Shown here piece by piece: positions 15,581 through 24,627 of a stretch of 64,000 nt of DNA (within the stretch, counting starts at the first letter, position 1; every line of letters begins with the position of its first letter). The position numbers and the translations under genes were made by a program. Source of the DNA: Rubritalea profundi (GTDB lineage: Bacteria; Verrucomicrobiota; Verrucomicrobiia; Verrucomicrobiales; Akkermansiaceae); contig NZ_MQWA01000001.1 of assembly GCF_002954445.1 (NCBI RefSeq), positions 2,814,512 through 2,878,511 of the forward strand, written 5' to 3'. The notes beneath the pieces were generated by a model. It did not search any database. It saw nothing but the letters and a program-made list of their open reading frames with translations, and was not told the origin of the DNA.

Positions 15581-17665
15581 ATGGCTACAGATCTATCAAA
15601 ATACAGAAATATCGGAATCTTCGCTCACGTTGATGCGGGCAAGACCACAACAACAGAGCGCATCCTAAAACTCACCGGTAAGGTACATAGAACTGGTGAA
15701 GTTCACGATGGTGAAGCTACCACTGACTTCATGGAGCAAGAGCAAGAGCGTGGAATCACGATCCAATCTGCAGCTACTTCATGTTTCTGGGACGATCACC
15801 GTTTCAACATCATCGATACTCCTGGACACGTAGACTTCACTGTAGAAGTTTACCGTTCGCTTAAAGTTCTCGACGGTGGCGTTGGAGTTTTCTGCGCATC
15901 TGGTGGAGTTGAGCCACAGTCTGAGACAAACTGGCGTTATGCTAACGAATCAGCAGTTGCTCGCGTTATCTTTATTAACAAGATGGACCGTGTTGGTGCT
16001 GACTTCCTCGGTGTCGTCGGACAAATCAAAACTATCCTCGCGGCTAAGCCACTCATAATGGTTCTTCCTATCGGATGTGAGACTGAGCTCAAGGGCATTG
16101 TTGATCTCATCACGCGTAAAGCATGGGTATGGGATGATTCAGGTCTTCCTGAGAATTACGAAGTTCAAGACGTGCCGGCCGACATGGTTGAGCAAGTTGA
16201 GGAGTACCGCGCGGAGCTTATCGAGACTGCTGTTGAGCAGGACGACGACCTCATGGAAGCTTACCTCGAAGGTGAGGAGCCAAGCTTCGAAGACCTCAAG
16301 AGATGTATCCGCAAAGGAACTATCGCTCTCGATTTCTTCCCTACTTACTGTGGATCAGCATTCAAGAACAAGGGGATCCAGAACGTGCTCAATGGTGTTG
16401 TTGACTACCTTCCTTCCCCTACTGAGGTTCCACCACAGCCAGAAGTTGACGAAGAGGGTACAGAGACTGGCGAATTCGCTATCGTGACACCAGACGCACC
16501 ACTTCGTGCTCTTGCATTCAAGATTATGGATGACAAGTACGGCGCTCTCACATTCACTCGTATCTACTCAGGTAAGATCAGCAAGGGTGATACAATCCTT
16601 AACACTTTCACGGGCAAGACTGAGCGTATTGGTCGTCTTGTAGAGATGCACGCAGACGAGCGTATCGAGCTTGACTCAGCACAAGCTGGCGACATCGTCG
16701 CTCTCGTAGGTCTCAAGAATGTTCAGACTGGTCACACTCTCTGTGATAAGGCGCATCCTGCGACTCTCGAGCCAATGGTTTTCCCTGAGCCTGTGATTTC
16801 AATTGCTGTTACTCCTATTGATAAAGTGAACGCTGAGAAAATGGGTATAGCTATCGGTAAGATGGTTAAAGAGGATCCTACTTTCCTCGTTGAAACTGAC
16901 GAAGAGACTGGTGAGACAATCCTTAAAGGGATGGGTGAGCTTCACCTCGACATTAAGGTAGACATTCTCAAGCGCACACACGGCGTTGAAGTAACAGTGG
17001 GTGCTCCACAGGTTGCATACCGTGAGTCCATCACTAAGACAATCAAGGACAGCTACACGCACAAGAAGCAGTCCGGTGGTTCTGGTCAGTATGGTAAGAT
17101 TGATTACACGATCGAGCCTGGTGAAGTCGGAACAGGTTTCCTCTTCGAGTCCAAAGTTGTTGGCGGTAATGTTCCTAAGGAATTCTTCCCAGCTGTTGAG
17201 AAGGGTTTCCGCACTTCAATGGTTGCTGGTGTTCTCGCTGGCTACCCAATGGAAGATGTTAAGGTAACTCTTACAGATGGTGGTTGCCACGCAGTTGACT
17301 CCTCTGCTGTAGCGTTCGAAATCGCAGCTAAGGCGGCGTACCGTGCATCTATCCCTAAGGCTGGCCCTCAGATTCTTGAGCCAATCATGAAGCTCGACGT
17401 GTTCACTCCTGAGCTGAACGTCGGTGACGTGATCGGAGATCTTAACCGTCGCCGTGGAATGATCCAGTCTCAAGACACAACGCCTACAGGTGTTCGCGTT
17501 AAGGCTGAGGCTTCCCTTTCTGAAATGTTTGGTTACATCGGTGATCTTCGTACAATGACATCTGGTCGTGGTCAGTTCTCTATGGAGTTCTCACATTACG
17601 CTCCGTGTCCACGTAACATTTCCGAGAAGGTGATCAAAGAAGCCGCTGAGCGTAACGCTAGGTAA
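15581..17665 (+). CDS. fusA: Elongation factor G
   Basis: GTPase that translocates tRNA and mRNA on the ribosome. 694 residues. G1 motif AHVDAGKTT near residues 15-23, switch region [11 protein letters not shown]3 DTPGHVDF, G4 NKMDR; domains II-V follow in order, ending in the domain V block [20 protein letters not shown]. Complete and without anomalies. Unlike the E. coli str operon, rpsL, rpsG and tuf are not adjacent. Codon use is strongly biased toward GGT/CGT/AAG codons, as expected for a highly expressed gene. A terminator follows. Confidence 0.98.
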   Translation: MATDLSKYRNIGIFAHVDAGKTTTTERILKLTGKVHRTGEVHDGEATTDFMEQEQERGITIQSAATSCFWDDHRFNIIDTPGHVDFTVEVYRSLKVLDGGVGVFCASGGVEPQSETNWRYANESAVARVIFINKMDRVGADFLGVVGQIKTILAAKPLIMVLPIGCETELKGIVDLITRKAWVWDDSGLPENYEVQDVPADMVEQVEEYRAELIETAVEQDDDLMEAYLEGEEPSFEDLKRCIRKGTIALDFFPTYCGSAFKNKGIQNVLNGVVDYLPSPTEVPPQPEVDEEGTETGEFAIVTPDAPLRALAFKIMDDKYGALTFTRIYSGKISKGDTILNTFTGKTERIGRLVEMHADERIELDSAQAGDIVALVGLKNVQTGHTLCDKAHPATLEPMVFPEPVISIAVTPIDKVNAEKMGIAIGKMVKEDPTFLVETDEETGETILKGMGELHLDIKVDILKRTHGVEVTVGAPQVAYRESITKTIKDSYTHKKQSGGSGQYGKIDYTIEPGEVGTGFLFESKVVGGNVPKEFFPAVEKGFRTSMVAGVLAGYPMEDVKVTLTDGGCHAVDSSAVAFEIAAKAAYRASIPKAGPQILEPIMKLDVFTPELNVGDVIGDLNRRRGMIQSQDTTPTGVRVKAEASLSEMFGYIGDLRTMTSGRGQFSMEFSHYAPCPRNISEKVIKEAAERNAR

Positions 17666-17685
17666 TTTCTCCTAAATATAATTTC

Positions 17686-17725
17686 AAAGCGGCCAGTGGG
17701 TTTATCCTGCCGGCCGCTTTTTTTG
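17686..17725 (+). terminator. Rho-independent terminator of fusA
   Basis: Stem AAAGCGGCC / GGCCGCTTT (9 pairs) followed by TTTTTTTG. Confidence 0.9.
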
Positions 17726-18073
17726 TTCGTCTCAATGATATGTCGTTGAGCTGGCTGTGACTTATATCGATCTGGTCGATGTTTCCTTCGGTATAATCAA
17801 TTATGACTTTTGGATGATTGCTGCTATAACTCGGGGTGTCGGTGAAGTCCGACCTTGTGTGTGTCTGGTGACGGCCTGCTGCTTTTTTGAGGTGGTGGGC
17901 CGTCTCTATTTTTGGATGGAATATAAAAAATGGGGGTAGTTATCGCTTTCCGCTTGCCGATTGGGAAATTGTGCGTTAAAGCCCCCGCCCGACTCGGTGT
18001 TTGTAACGCAATCTCCGTTCGGTCTGTAGCGCTTAAGCTAAGCTATTAAAAACAACCAGCTGACCCGCAAATT
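17726..18073 (+). other. Gene-free leader of the shortened spc operon
   Basis: About 350 bases without a credible gene; a 60-codon frame at 17757-17939 has an unnatural composition and no homologue I recognise. The region must hold the promoter of the rplE-secY operon. I could not identify an S8- or L5-binding hairpin with confidence. Confidence 0.4.
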
Positions 18074-18640
18074 ATGAAACCATCAATGCAAACATACTAT
18101 CAGGAGAAGGTAGTGCCTGCGCTCAAAGAAGAGCTCGGATGCACTAACCCTCACCAGGTGCCTGGTTTGGAGAAGATTGTCGTGACCACTCACTGTGGCC
18201 GCGCAACTGATCGCAAACAGGCTGTTGAAGACTCCGTTGAGGAGATCTCAAAAATCACAGGCCAAAAGCCTAGTGTATCTTACGCTAAAAAATCTGTAGC
18301 GAACTTCAAGGTTCGTGAAGGTGAAGCAGTGGGCGCACGTGTTACCCTTCGTGGTGCTAACATGTGGGAATTCCTCGATCGCTTCATCCACATCACTGCT
18401 CCTAACATTCGTGATTTCCGCGGTATTTCACCAAAGAGTTTCGACGGTCAAGGTAACTACGCAGTAGGTGTCTCAGATCAATCTATTTTCCCTGAAGTTG
18501 AACTTGATAAGATCAAGCGCCAGATCGGTTTCGACCTGATCTTCGTAACTTCAGCTACAACTGATGATGCAGGCCGCGCACTTCTACGTGCACTCGGTAT
18601 GCCATTTCGCGAGAACAAGAAAGAAGCTGCAACAGCTTAA
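18074..18640 (+). CDS. rplE: Ribosomal protein L5
   Basis: Large-subunit protein that binds 5S rRNA and contacts the P-site tRNA. 188 residues, usual length. Family blocks: QTYYQEKVVPALKEELG, ITGQKPSVSYAKKSVANFKVR, and the C-terminal FDGQGNYAVGVSDQSIFPE. First gene of the run; rplN and rplX, which precede it in most bacteria, are absent upstream. S8 follows after only 39 bases, so rpsN (S14) is not present at its usual place. Confidence 0.97.
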   Translation: MKPSMQTYYQEKVVPALKEELGCTNPHQVPGLEKIVVTTHCGRATDRKQAVEDSVEEISKITGQKPSVSYAKKSVANFKVREGEAVGARVTLRGANMWEFLDRFIHITAPNIRDFRGISPKSFDGQGNYAVGVSDQSIFPEVELDKIKRQIGFDLIFVTSATTDDAGRALLRALGMPFRENKKEAATA

Positions 18641-18679
18641 TTCGCATAACTAAAACATTTAAAACAAAGGAATAATATT

Positions 18680-19081
18680 ATGGCAGTTCTTAGCGACCCA
18701 ATTTCCGATTTTCTTACCCGTCTGAAGAATGCTTCAGCAGCAGGTAACGAAAAATTCTCAGCCCCTTACAGCAGAATGAAGCAAGACATTGCAGGCATCC
18801 TCGTTGAAGAAGGTTACATCTGGAAGGCTGAAGTCTCTGGTGAAGGTATTGATAAAATCATCACAGTGACAGTAAAGTACTCAGATGCTGGTAAAGCAGT
18901 TATCACAAACCTTAAGCGCGTATCTAAGCCAGGTCTCCGTCAGTATGTCGGTGCCAGCGAAGTTCCACGTGTTCTTAATGGTCTTGGCATCTCCATCCTC
19001 TCAACACCTAAAGGGTTGTTGTCTGGTGCAGCGGCAAAGAAGCAAAACGTAGGTGGCGAGCATCTCGCTAACATTTGGTAG
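18680..19081 (+). CDS. rpsH: Ribosomal protein S8
   Basis: Small-subunit primary binder of 16S rRNA helix 21 and, in E. coli, the translational repressor of the spc operon. 133 residues; begins LSDPISDFLTRLKNASAAG and ends with the conserved ISILSTPKGLLSG and GEHLANIW. The preceding sequence AAGGAATAAT provides one of the few reasonable Shine-Dalgarno matches in the window. Confidence 0.97.
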   Translation: MAVLSDPISDFLTRLKNASAAGNEKFSAPYSRMKQDIAGILVEEGYIWKAEVSGEGIDKIITVTVKYSDAGKAVITNLKRVSKPGLRQYVGASEVPRVLNGLGISILSTPKGLLSGAAAKKQNVGGEHLANIW

Positions 19082-19106
19082 TCCCTAACTTTAGAAATAT
19101 AACATT

Positions 19107-19646
19107 ATGTCAAGAGTAGGACTCAAATCAATCACACTTACCGATAAGGTCACAGTAACTGAGACAAAAGGTCTCGTTGTTGTAGAAGGCCCTAAAGGTA
19201 AGCTCGACTTCCAACTTCCAAGAGGCATCGGCTTCTCTGCAGAAGGAAACGAAGTAACAATCACTCGCGCTGACGAAAGTCGCCAAGTTCGTGCACTTCA
19301 CGGCACTGCGCGTAGTCTTGTCAACAACATGATCATCGGTGTATCCACAGGTTACTCCAAAGATCTTGAACTCGTCGGTGTTGGTTTCCGTGCAAAGTTA
19401 GCGGGCAAAGCCCTCGACCTTAGCCTCGGTAAATCTCACCCAATCCTCCACCCAATTCCAGAAGGTATCAAAGTCACTGTTGACGGCACTACTAAGCTGA
19501 AGGTTGAGGGTATAGATAAGCAGGCAGTAGGTCAGTTCGCAGCAGAAGTTCGCGCGTACTACAAGCCTGAGCCGTACAAAGGTAAGGGTATTCGCTATGT
19601 TGGTGAATACGTTCGTCGTAAGGCTGGTAAGTCTGTTGGTAAGTAA
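19107..19646 (+). CDS. rplF: Ribosomal protein L6
   Basis: Large-subunit protein near the factor-binding site. 179 residues with the two repeated alpha/beta domains; C-terminal signature PEPYKGKGIRYVGEYVRRK is present. Starts 25 bases after rpsH, in the canonical order. Confidence 0.97.
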   Translation: MSRVGLKSITLTDKVTVTETKGLVVVEGPKGKLDFQLPRGIGFSAEGNEVTITRADESRQVRALHGTARSLVNNMIIGVSTGYSKDLELVGVGFRAKLAGKALDLSLGKSHPILHPIPEGIKVTVDGTTKLKVEGIDKQAVGQFAAEVRAYYKPEPYKGKGIRYVGEYVRRKAGKSVGK

Positions 19647-19686
19647 TTCGAGCCAACAAATATTAATCTCAAACTGAATTCATACA

Positions 19687-20043
19687 ATGAGCAAACTCAA
19701 TCGTAAATCAGTCCGCCAGCGCATTCACTTCCGTATCCGTAAAAAAGTTATGGGAACAGCTGAGCGTCCACGTCTCGCAGTTAACTATTCTAACCAGCAC
19801 CTTTATGTGCAGGTAATCGACGACGAAGCAGGCAACACACTCACAGCAGCATCTTCCCTTGATAAGTCAATCGAAGGTGCAGCTTCTAACGTAGCTACTG
19901 CAGCTAAGGTTGGTGCACTCATCGCTGAGCGCGCCAAGGAGAAGAACATCGAAGCAGTCGTTTTCGACCGCGGTGGTCATCTCTTCCATGGTAAAGTCAA
20001 AGCGCTTGCTGAAGCAGCACGCGAAGCTGGACTTAAATTTTAA
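19687..20043 (+). CDS. rplR: Ribosomal protein L18
   Basis: Binds 5S rRNA together with L5. 118 residues; [20 protein letters not shown] and the C-terminal [20 protein letters not shown] are typical. rpsE starts 14 bases downstream. Confidence 0.97.
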   Translation: MSKLNRKSVRQRIHFRIRKKVMGTAERPRLAVNYSNQHLYVQVIDDEAGNTLTAASSLDKSIEGAASNVATAAKVGALIAERAKEKNIEAVVFDRGGHLFHGKVKALAEAAREAGLKF

Positions 20044-20057
20044 TCAACCACTAAAGC

Positions 20058-20798
20058 ATGTCTGAAAATAAAGAAAACGCAGCAGCTACTCCAGCAGCAG
20101 CAACTCCTGCAGCAACTCCAGTTGCAGCAACTCCAGCAACAACTACTGGCGCTCCTTCACAGGATCGTGGTGGTCGTGGTCCTGGCGGTCGCAGTCAAGG
20201 TGGCCCTGGTGGTCGTGGTCAAGGTGGCCCTGGTGGTCGCGGTCAAGGTGGTCGTGGTGGTCGTGGTGGTCGTGGTGGTCGTCCTCAGCGTCAAGCTCCT
20301 CCAAAGCCAACTACCGAAGATGGTGTTGAACTTGTCGAGAAGGTTGTATTCATCAACCGATGCGCTAAAGTTGTCAAAGGTGGACGTCGCTTCTCCTTCT
20401 CCGCTCTTATGGTTTCCGGCACACACGAAGGTCGTGTTGGCGTAGGTTACGGTAAGGCTAACGAAGTGATCGACTGCATCAAGAAAGCTGCAGAAGATGC
20501 AAAGCGGCGCATCAAGCGTTACGCTATCGTTGATGGCACTATCCCACACGAAGTATACGCTGAATTCGGCGGCGGTAAGGTTCTCCTTAAGCCGGCTTGC
20601 CCAGGTACTGGTGTTATCGCTGGTGGTGGTGTACGTGCAGTCTGTGAAGCAGTCGGCATCAAAAACGTTCTCGGAAAGTCACTCGGCTCAAACAACCACG
20701 CAAACGTAGTGAAAGCTACTGTTGCTGCACTAGCTCAACTTCGCACTCGCGATGAGGTTCTTGCATCACGTGGTAAGCTCAAGCCAAAGTCACTCTAA
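20058..20798 (+). CDS. rpsE: Ribosomal protein S5 with a long RGG-rich N-terminal extension
   Basis: Small-subunit protein at the mRNA entry site, important for decoding fidelity. 246 residues against about 165-175 in most bacteria. The core begins near residue 88 ([21 protein letters not shown]) and is complete through [13 protein letters not shown]. The extra N-terminus has two parts: residues 8-34, an Ala/Thr/Pro stretch of ATPAA units, and residues 35-80, an RGG-box-like tract built from [10 protein letters not shown] and GGRGG units. Such tracts bind RNA in eukaryotic proteins; here the role is unknown. The DNA is internally repetitive (GGTCGTGGT and GGTGGCCCTGGTGGTC). The frame is continuous into the core, and there is no better internal start, so the extension is probably translated. 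Confidence 0.95.
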   Translation: MSENKENAAATPAAATPAATPVAATPATTTGAPSQDRGGRGPGGRSQGGPGGRGQGGPGGRGQGGRGGRGGRGGRPQRQAPPKPTTEDGVELVEKVVFINRCAKVVKGGRRFSFSALMVSGTHEGRVGVGYGKANEVIDCIKKAAEDAKRRIKRYAIVDGTIPHEVYAEFGGGKVLLKPACPGTGVIAGGGVRAVCEAVGIKNVLGKSLGSNNHANVVKATVAALAQLRTRDEVLASRGKLKPKSL

Positions 20799-20860
20799 TT
20801 TAAACTGAGGTAGACGTTCTTCATTGGACGGCTACTTTCTAACCATAGAAATTTAAGATA

Positions 20861-21300
20861 ATGAATCTTCACACACTTAAAACTAATCCTGGCTCCAAGC
20901 ACCGCATCAAGCGTCTTGGTAAGGGTGAAAGCTCTGGCTTGGTAAAACATCAGGTAAGGGTCACAAGGGTCAAAAGGCTCGCTCAGGTTCCGGCGTTCGC
21001 GTTGGTTTCGAAGGTGGTCAAATGCCTATTCACCGTCGTCTTCCTAAGCGCGGTTTCAACAACGTCCGTTTCGCGGACAAAGTTGTTGTCGTAAACACTG
21101 CTCACCTCCAGAAATTCTTCGAAGAGGGTGACACTGTAAATGAAGAGTCACTTCGCGCAAAGGGCCTTGTAAAAGGTGCTTTCGATCAAATCAAAGTACT
21201 CTCTAACGGCAATCTCAGCAAGAAGCTTACAGTTTCTGTTGACGCTCTTAGTACCTCCGCAAAGGAAAAAATCGAGAAAGCTGGCGGCACTGCTGCTTAA
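20861..21300 (+). CDS. rplO: Ribosomal protein L15 (one-base frameshift near 20941)
   Basis: Late-assembling large-subunit protein. The frame starts MNLHTLKTNPGSKHRIKRLG, goes out of phase after GESSGL, and the remainder (FEGGQMPIHRRLPKRGFNN onward) lies in the next frame. Adding one G to the GG at 20941-20942 restores GESSGLGKTSGKGHKGQKAR, the normal Gly/Lys/Arg-rich stretch, and a 146-residue protein of standard length. A mutation like this in a ribosomal protein would be very harmful, so an assembly error is likely; a programmed frameshift is possible but lacks a slippery site. rpmD (L30), which usually precedes L15, is absent. Confidence 0.95.
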
Positions 21301-21345
21301 CGCTCCTCGATCATCTAGGTGTTTTACATCTATTTTAAACTTTAT

Positions 21346-21373
21346 GTGAGGAAGCGCTTGCGCGCTTCCTCAC
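21346..21373 (+). terminator. Perfect 12-bp hairpin between rplO and secY
   Basis: GTGAGGAAGCGC-TTGC-GCGCTTCCTCAC: 12 uninterrupted pairs, followed by TTCTTTATA. The U-tract is interrupted, so it may attenuate rather than fully terminate, or act as an RNase processing site within the operon. Confidence 0.75.
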
Positions 21374-21409
21374 TTCTTTATACAAGCCGCCCCTCAATCT
21401 AACTAAATT

Positions 21410-22912
21410 ATGATTTCCGCATTTGCGAATACTTGGAAGGTAGCAGAGCTACGTGAACGCATCATTTACGTACTCGTAATGATCGTTATAGTCCGTCTTG
21501 GTGTACACATCACACTCCCTGGCGTTGACGCTGGAGTGATCGATCAACACATGAAAAATATCGCTGAAAAAGGCGGTAGTAACAATGGCCTGCTCGATAC
21601 CATGGCAACTATCTTCTCCGGTGGTGGTCTGCAGAAACTTGGCCTCTTTGCGCTAGGTATTATGCCATACATCTCAGCATCTATCTTGATGCAGCTCATG
21701 ACAGCTGTTATGCCAAAGCTTTCAAAGCTTTCGCGTGAAGACGGCGGTCGTCAGAAGATTAATCAATACACACGATTCATTACGATTATCATCGCGATAG
21801 TACAAGGTGGTTTCCTTGGACGTCAGATATCAAGCAATCCTGGCTCACTTCCATTCTTCAGTGGTATTGCAGATGTGGGTAAGCTGGTACCTAACCCAGG
21901 CTTTACCTTTATTGTGATTTTCACACTCACTGTAGTGACTGGAACACTCCTGCTTATGTGGATTGGTGACCAAATGACTGAAAAGGGAATCGGTAATGGT
22001 ACTTCGATCATTATTACGATCAACATCATCTCATCTCTCCCGACGGCGTTGGCCCTTCTTTGGAAATCACTCATCAGTGGTGGTACTCCAGCAGGTGCGG
22101 CTTTTGTTGTATTCCTCTTTGCCTTCCTTATCTTCGTGGTCGCTGCAACTATTGCGATTACTCAGGCCCAGCGCCGAATCGCTATCCAGTACGCCAAGCG
22201 TGTGGTTGGACGCAAGCAATACGGTGGTCAGACTCAGTATCTGCCGCTCAAGTTGAACTACGCAAATGTGATGCCAATCATCTTCGCAACAGCGATTCTT
22301 GGAATTCCGACAATGATTGCAAACCAGATGTTCCCGTCTGCTAGTTGGGCTTTGACACTGAATAAGGTTCTTTCGTACGACAGCATTTGGTATTATGTGA
22401 TCGCTGGTATTATGATCTTCTTCTTCTCTTATTTCTGGGTGGCAACAATGTTCCAGCCATCTGAGATTTCAGAAAACCTCAAGCGCAGTGGTGGTTATAT
22501 CCCGGGTATTCGCCCAGGTGAGCCAACTGCCAAGTTCCTCGACTTCACGATGACTCGTCTCACCTTTGCTGGTGCCATCTTCCTTACCATCATCTTTGCA
22601 ATGCCGTTCGCAGTGTCACAGATGCCTACGCTTTTCTCCGCAGATCCATTGAATCCGATGATTACCGGTTTCTTCGGTGGTACTTCTCTGCTCATCATGG
22701 TGGGTGTGATCCTCGATATTATGCGCCAAGTTGAGACTCAGCTTCTCCAGCGCAACTACGATGGCTTCCTCCGTCAAGGTAAGCTCAAAGGAGCTGTTGA
22801 TCGCCGTAATAAGCAACTCGCAGCAAGAAGCAGCAATAACATGCTCTACCTTATAGTAGTCGTAGCATTGCTCTTCATCCTCGGGATTGTAGCTCTTTCA
22901 ATGAAGCCGTAG
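21410..22912 (+). CDS. secY: Protein translocase subunit SecY
   Basis: Central channel of the Sec translocon in the inner membrane. 500 residues, longer than E. coli SecY (443), with ten predicted membrane helices. Characteristic blocks: LGIMPYISASILMQLMT, the cytoplasmic loops AQRRIAIQYAKRVVGRKQYG and ENLKRSGGYIPGIRPG, and the TM10 region. The extra length lies mainly in the first periplasmic loop region (residues 40-65) and the C-terminal end, where a last helix follows DRRNKQLAARSSNN. It is followed by a terminator and then adk. Confidence 0.97.
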   Translation: MISAFANTWKVAELRERIIYVLVMIVIVRLGVHITLPGVDAGVIDQHMKNIAEKGGSNNGLLDTMATIFSGGGLQKLGLFALGIMPYISASILMQLMTAVMPKLSKLSREDGGRQKINQYTRFITIIIAIVQGGFLGRQISSNPGSLPFFSGIADVGKLVPNPGFTFIVIFTLTVVTGTLLLMWIGDQMTEKGIGNGTSIIITINIISSLPTALALLWKSLISGGTPAGAAFVVFLFAFLIFVVAATIAITQAQRRIAIQYAKRVVGRKQYGGQTQYLPLKLNYANVMPIIFATAILGIPTMIANQMFPSASWALTLNKVLSYDSIWYYVIAGIMIFFFSYFWVATMFQPSEISENLKRSGGYIPGIRPGEPTAKFLDFTMTRLTFAGAIFLTIIFAMPFAVSQMPTLFSADPLNPMITGFFGGTSLLIMVGVILDIMRQVETQLLQRNYDGFLRQGKLKGAVDRRNKQLAARSSNNMLYLIVVVALLFILGIVALSMKP

Positions 22913-22940
22913 TATCCGATACTAAGTAACCACTTTCAAT

Positions 22941-22974
22941 GGCCGCTAGGATTCAAAACCCTGCGGCCTTTTCT
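22941..22974 (+). terminator. Terminator after secY
   Basis: Stem GGCCGC(TAGG) / (CCT)GCGGCC with an A-rich loop, followed by TTTTCT. It separates secY from adk. Confidence 0.75.
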
Positions 22975-23036
22975 ATCAATAGGGCAAGCAACTCGCTTGC
23001 TGAGTTTATTTTCTAGCAAAAGATTAATCTCTTATT

Positions 23037-23666
23037 ATGCGCCGCATCGTTCTCATAGGGCCACCAGCGAGTGGTAAAGGCACTCAGTGCCGGCGGATTC
23101 AAAATCTTCTGGATGTTCCAACCTTGGGAACAGGGAAGTTGTTGCGCAAGGAGGTCGAGTCCGGTTCTAAGCTAGGACTTGAGGTGGAAGATTATTTAAA
23201 CCGTGGAGCTTATGTTCCAGATGCTTTGATCATGGAATTGGTCAAAGCTTGGATGGCGAAGCGCTCTGAGTCGGGCTGGTTGCTAGATGGCTATCCTCGA
23301 ACATTGGCTCAAGCTGAAGCGCTGGAATCGGATGCTTCCTTTCAGGCTCCAACTTTAGCAATTGCGCTGGATGTTCCTCAGCATGAACTTGAGCAACGCA
23401 TTATCAGCCGCCGTGAGTGCGCCGACTGTGGGGCTACGGTCTCAGTAAGTTCTCCTGACGAACTAAACTGTAATGACTGCAATGGTGAATTAGTGTCACG
23501 ATCCGACGATGATTTGGAGAATTTCCGCAGGCGCTACGCAAACTATAGCGAACTCACGCAACCACTATTTGACTACTATGCTGCGAAAGGTAAGTTGCTA
23601 TTAGTTAATGGCAGTGCTAGCCCAGAGGACGTGTTCTGTGTAATCAATAACCATCTCTCTGAGTAA
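23037..23666 (+). CDS. adk: Adenylate kinase with zinc-finger lid
   Basis: Interconverts ATP+AMP and 2 ADP. 209 residues; P-loop GPPASGKGTQC at residues 8-18, AMP-site LLDGYPRTLAQAE, and a lid holding four cysteines (CADCGATV and LNCNDCNGEL), which should bind structural zinc as in Gram-positive enzymes. RRYANYSELTQPLFDYY is the usual C-terminal block. Lies in the standard secY-adk-map order. Confidence 0.95.
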   Translation: MRRIVLIGPPASGKGTQCRRIQNLLDVPTLGTGKLLRKEVESGSKLGLEVEDYLNRGAYVPDALIMELVKAWMAKRSESGWLLDGYPRTLAQAEALESDASFQAPTLAIALDVPQHELEQRIISRRECADCGATVSVSSPDELNCNDCNGELVSRSDDDLENFRRRYANYSELTQPLFDYYAAKGKLLLVNGSASPEDVFCVINNHLSE

Positions 23667-23725
23667 AATAGCCCCCCTGCAGAGCTCTCTAAGTTCTGAC
23701 TAAAATTTTAAACCAACCTATTTCC

Positions 23726-24538
23726 ATGGCGAAGCGCAAAACAAACAAGAACAGGATCCCAATTAAGTCACCTCAAGACATCAAAGAAATGCGTGTTGCT
23801 ACTGAGACGGCGAGTGAGATCCTGCAAGCTACAGCGAAGTTTATCGAAGCTGGTAAGACGACGAGTGAAGTCGATCTCTATGCCGCAGAGTTGATCAAAG
23901 AGCACAATTGTATTTCGGCATTTCTCGGTTACCGAGGGTTTCCAGGTAATATTTGTATCTCACCGAACGAAGAAGTGGTGCACGGAATTGGCTCTGATCG
24001 TGTGATCAAAGATGGTGATATTATTAGTATTGATGTCGGAGTGGTTAAAAATGGCTGGATCGGCGATAATGCAACAACCGTTCCTGTCGGCAATGTCGAT
24101 GAGGAGGTTAAGCGTTTGCTCGCTGTAACTGAGCAATCACTTTACGAGGCGTTAGCCTTTGCCAAAGATGGTGAATACCTCGCTGATCTATGTGGTGCAG
24201 TTGCTGAGTATGTGAAACCTTTCAACATGGGAGTAGTGAAGGAATTCGTTGGTCACGGTGTTGGGAAAGAGCTTCACGAAGAGCCGCAAGTGCCGAACTA
24301 CCGTCCTCTGGGACGTAGCCCACGCCTCAAAGAAGGTATGGTGCTCGCTATCGAGCCAATGATCAATGCGGGAACTCCGCGGGTTAAAGTGCTCAGTGAT
24401 GGTTGGACAGTCATCACCGGTGACAAGAAATATTCGGCTCATTTCGAGCACACTGTGTGTGTTGGAAAACATGGACCAGACATCCTCACTGCTCGTCCAC
24501 GTGAAGCCACTCCTGAGCTTCTTGGAATCACTTTATAA
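23726..24538 (+). CDS. map: Methionine aminopeptidase, type I
   Basis: Removes the N-terminal methionine from nascent proteins; two-metal enzyme. 270 residues. Metal ligands are seen in ISIDVGVVKNGWIGDNA (two Asp), EFVGHGVGKELHEEP (His), VLAIEPM (Glu) and AHFEHTV (Glu). The N-terminal basic stretch MAKRKTNKNR precedes the IKSPQDIKEMR start of the domain. infA and rpmJ, which often follow, are absent. Confidence 0.96.
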   Translation: MAKRKTNKNRIPIKSPQDIKEMRVATETASEILQATAKFIEAGKTTSEVDLYAAELIKEHNCISAFLGYRGFPGNICISPNEEVVHGIGSDRVIKDGDIISIDVGVVKNGWIGDNATTVPVGNVDEEVKRLLAVTEQSLYEALAFAKDGEYLADLCGAVAEYVKPFNMGVVKEFVGHGVGKELHEEPQVPNYRPLGRSPRLKEGMVLAIEPMINAGTPRVKVLSDGWTVITGDKKYSAHFEHTVCVGKHGPDILTARPREATPELLGITL

Positions 24539-24627
24539 GAGTCTATTTCTGTGAGTGATGAAATGAGAATGGAATTGTTATTTTTCCATGTTGTCTCATC
24601 ACTCTAGAATATTGTAGAATATTCCAA

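Noticed and set aside
17757-17939. 60-codon frame after fusA
   Set aside because: No homologue recognised, odd Cys/Trp-rich composition, no supporting context.
20122-20549. Val-rich and Thr-rich frames over the S5 extension
   Set aside because: Out-of-phase readings of the GGT-CGT repeat DNA; pure low complexity.
20900-21100. Programmed frameshift in rplO
   Set aside because: No slippery heptamer at the site, and five similar one-base breaks in the window make a sequencing error more likely.
23104-23125. Second SOS-like palindrome inside adk (TGTTCCAACCTTGGGAACA)
   Set aside because: The half-sites are separated by nine bases instead of four, and it lies in a coding region.
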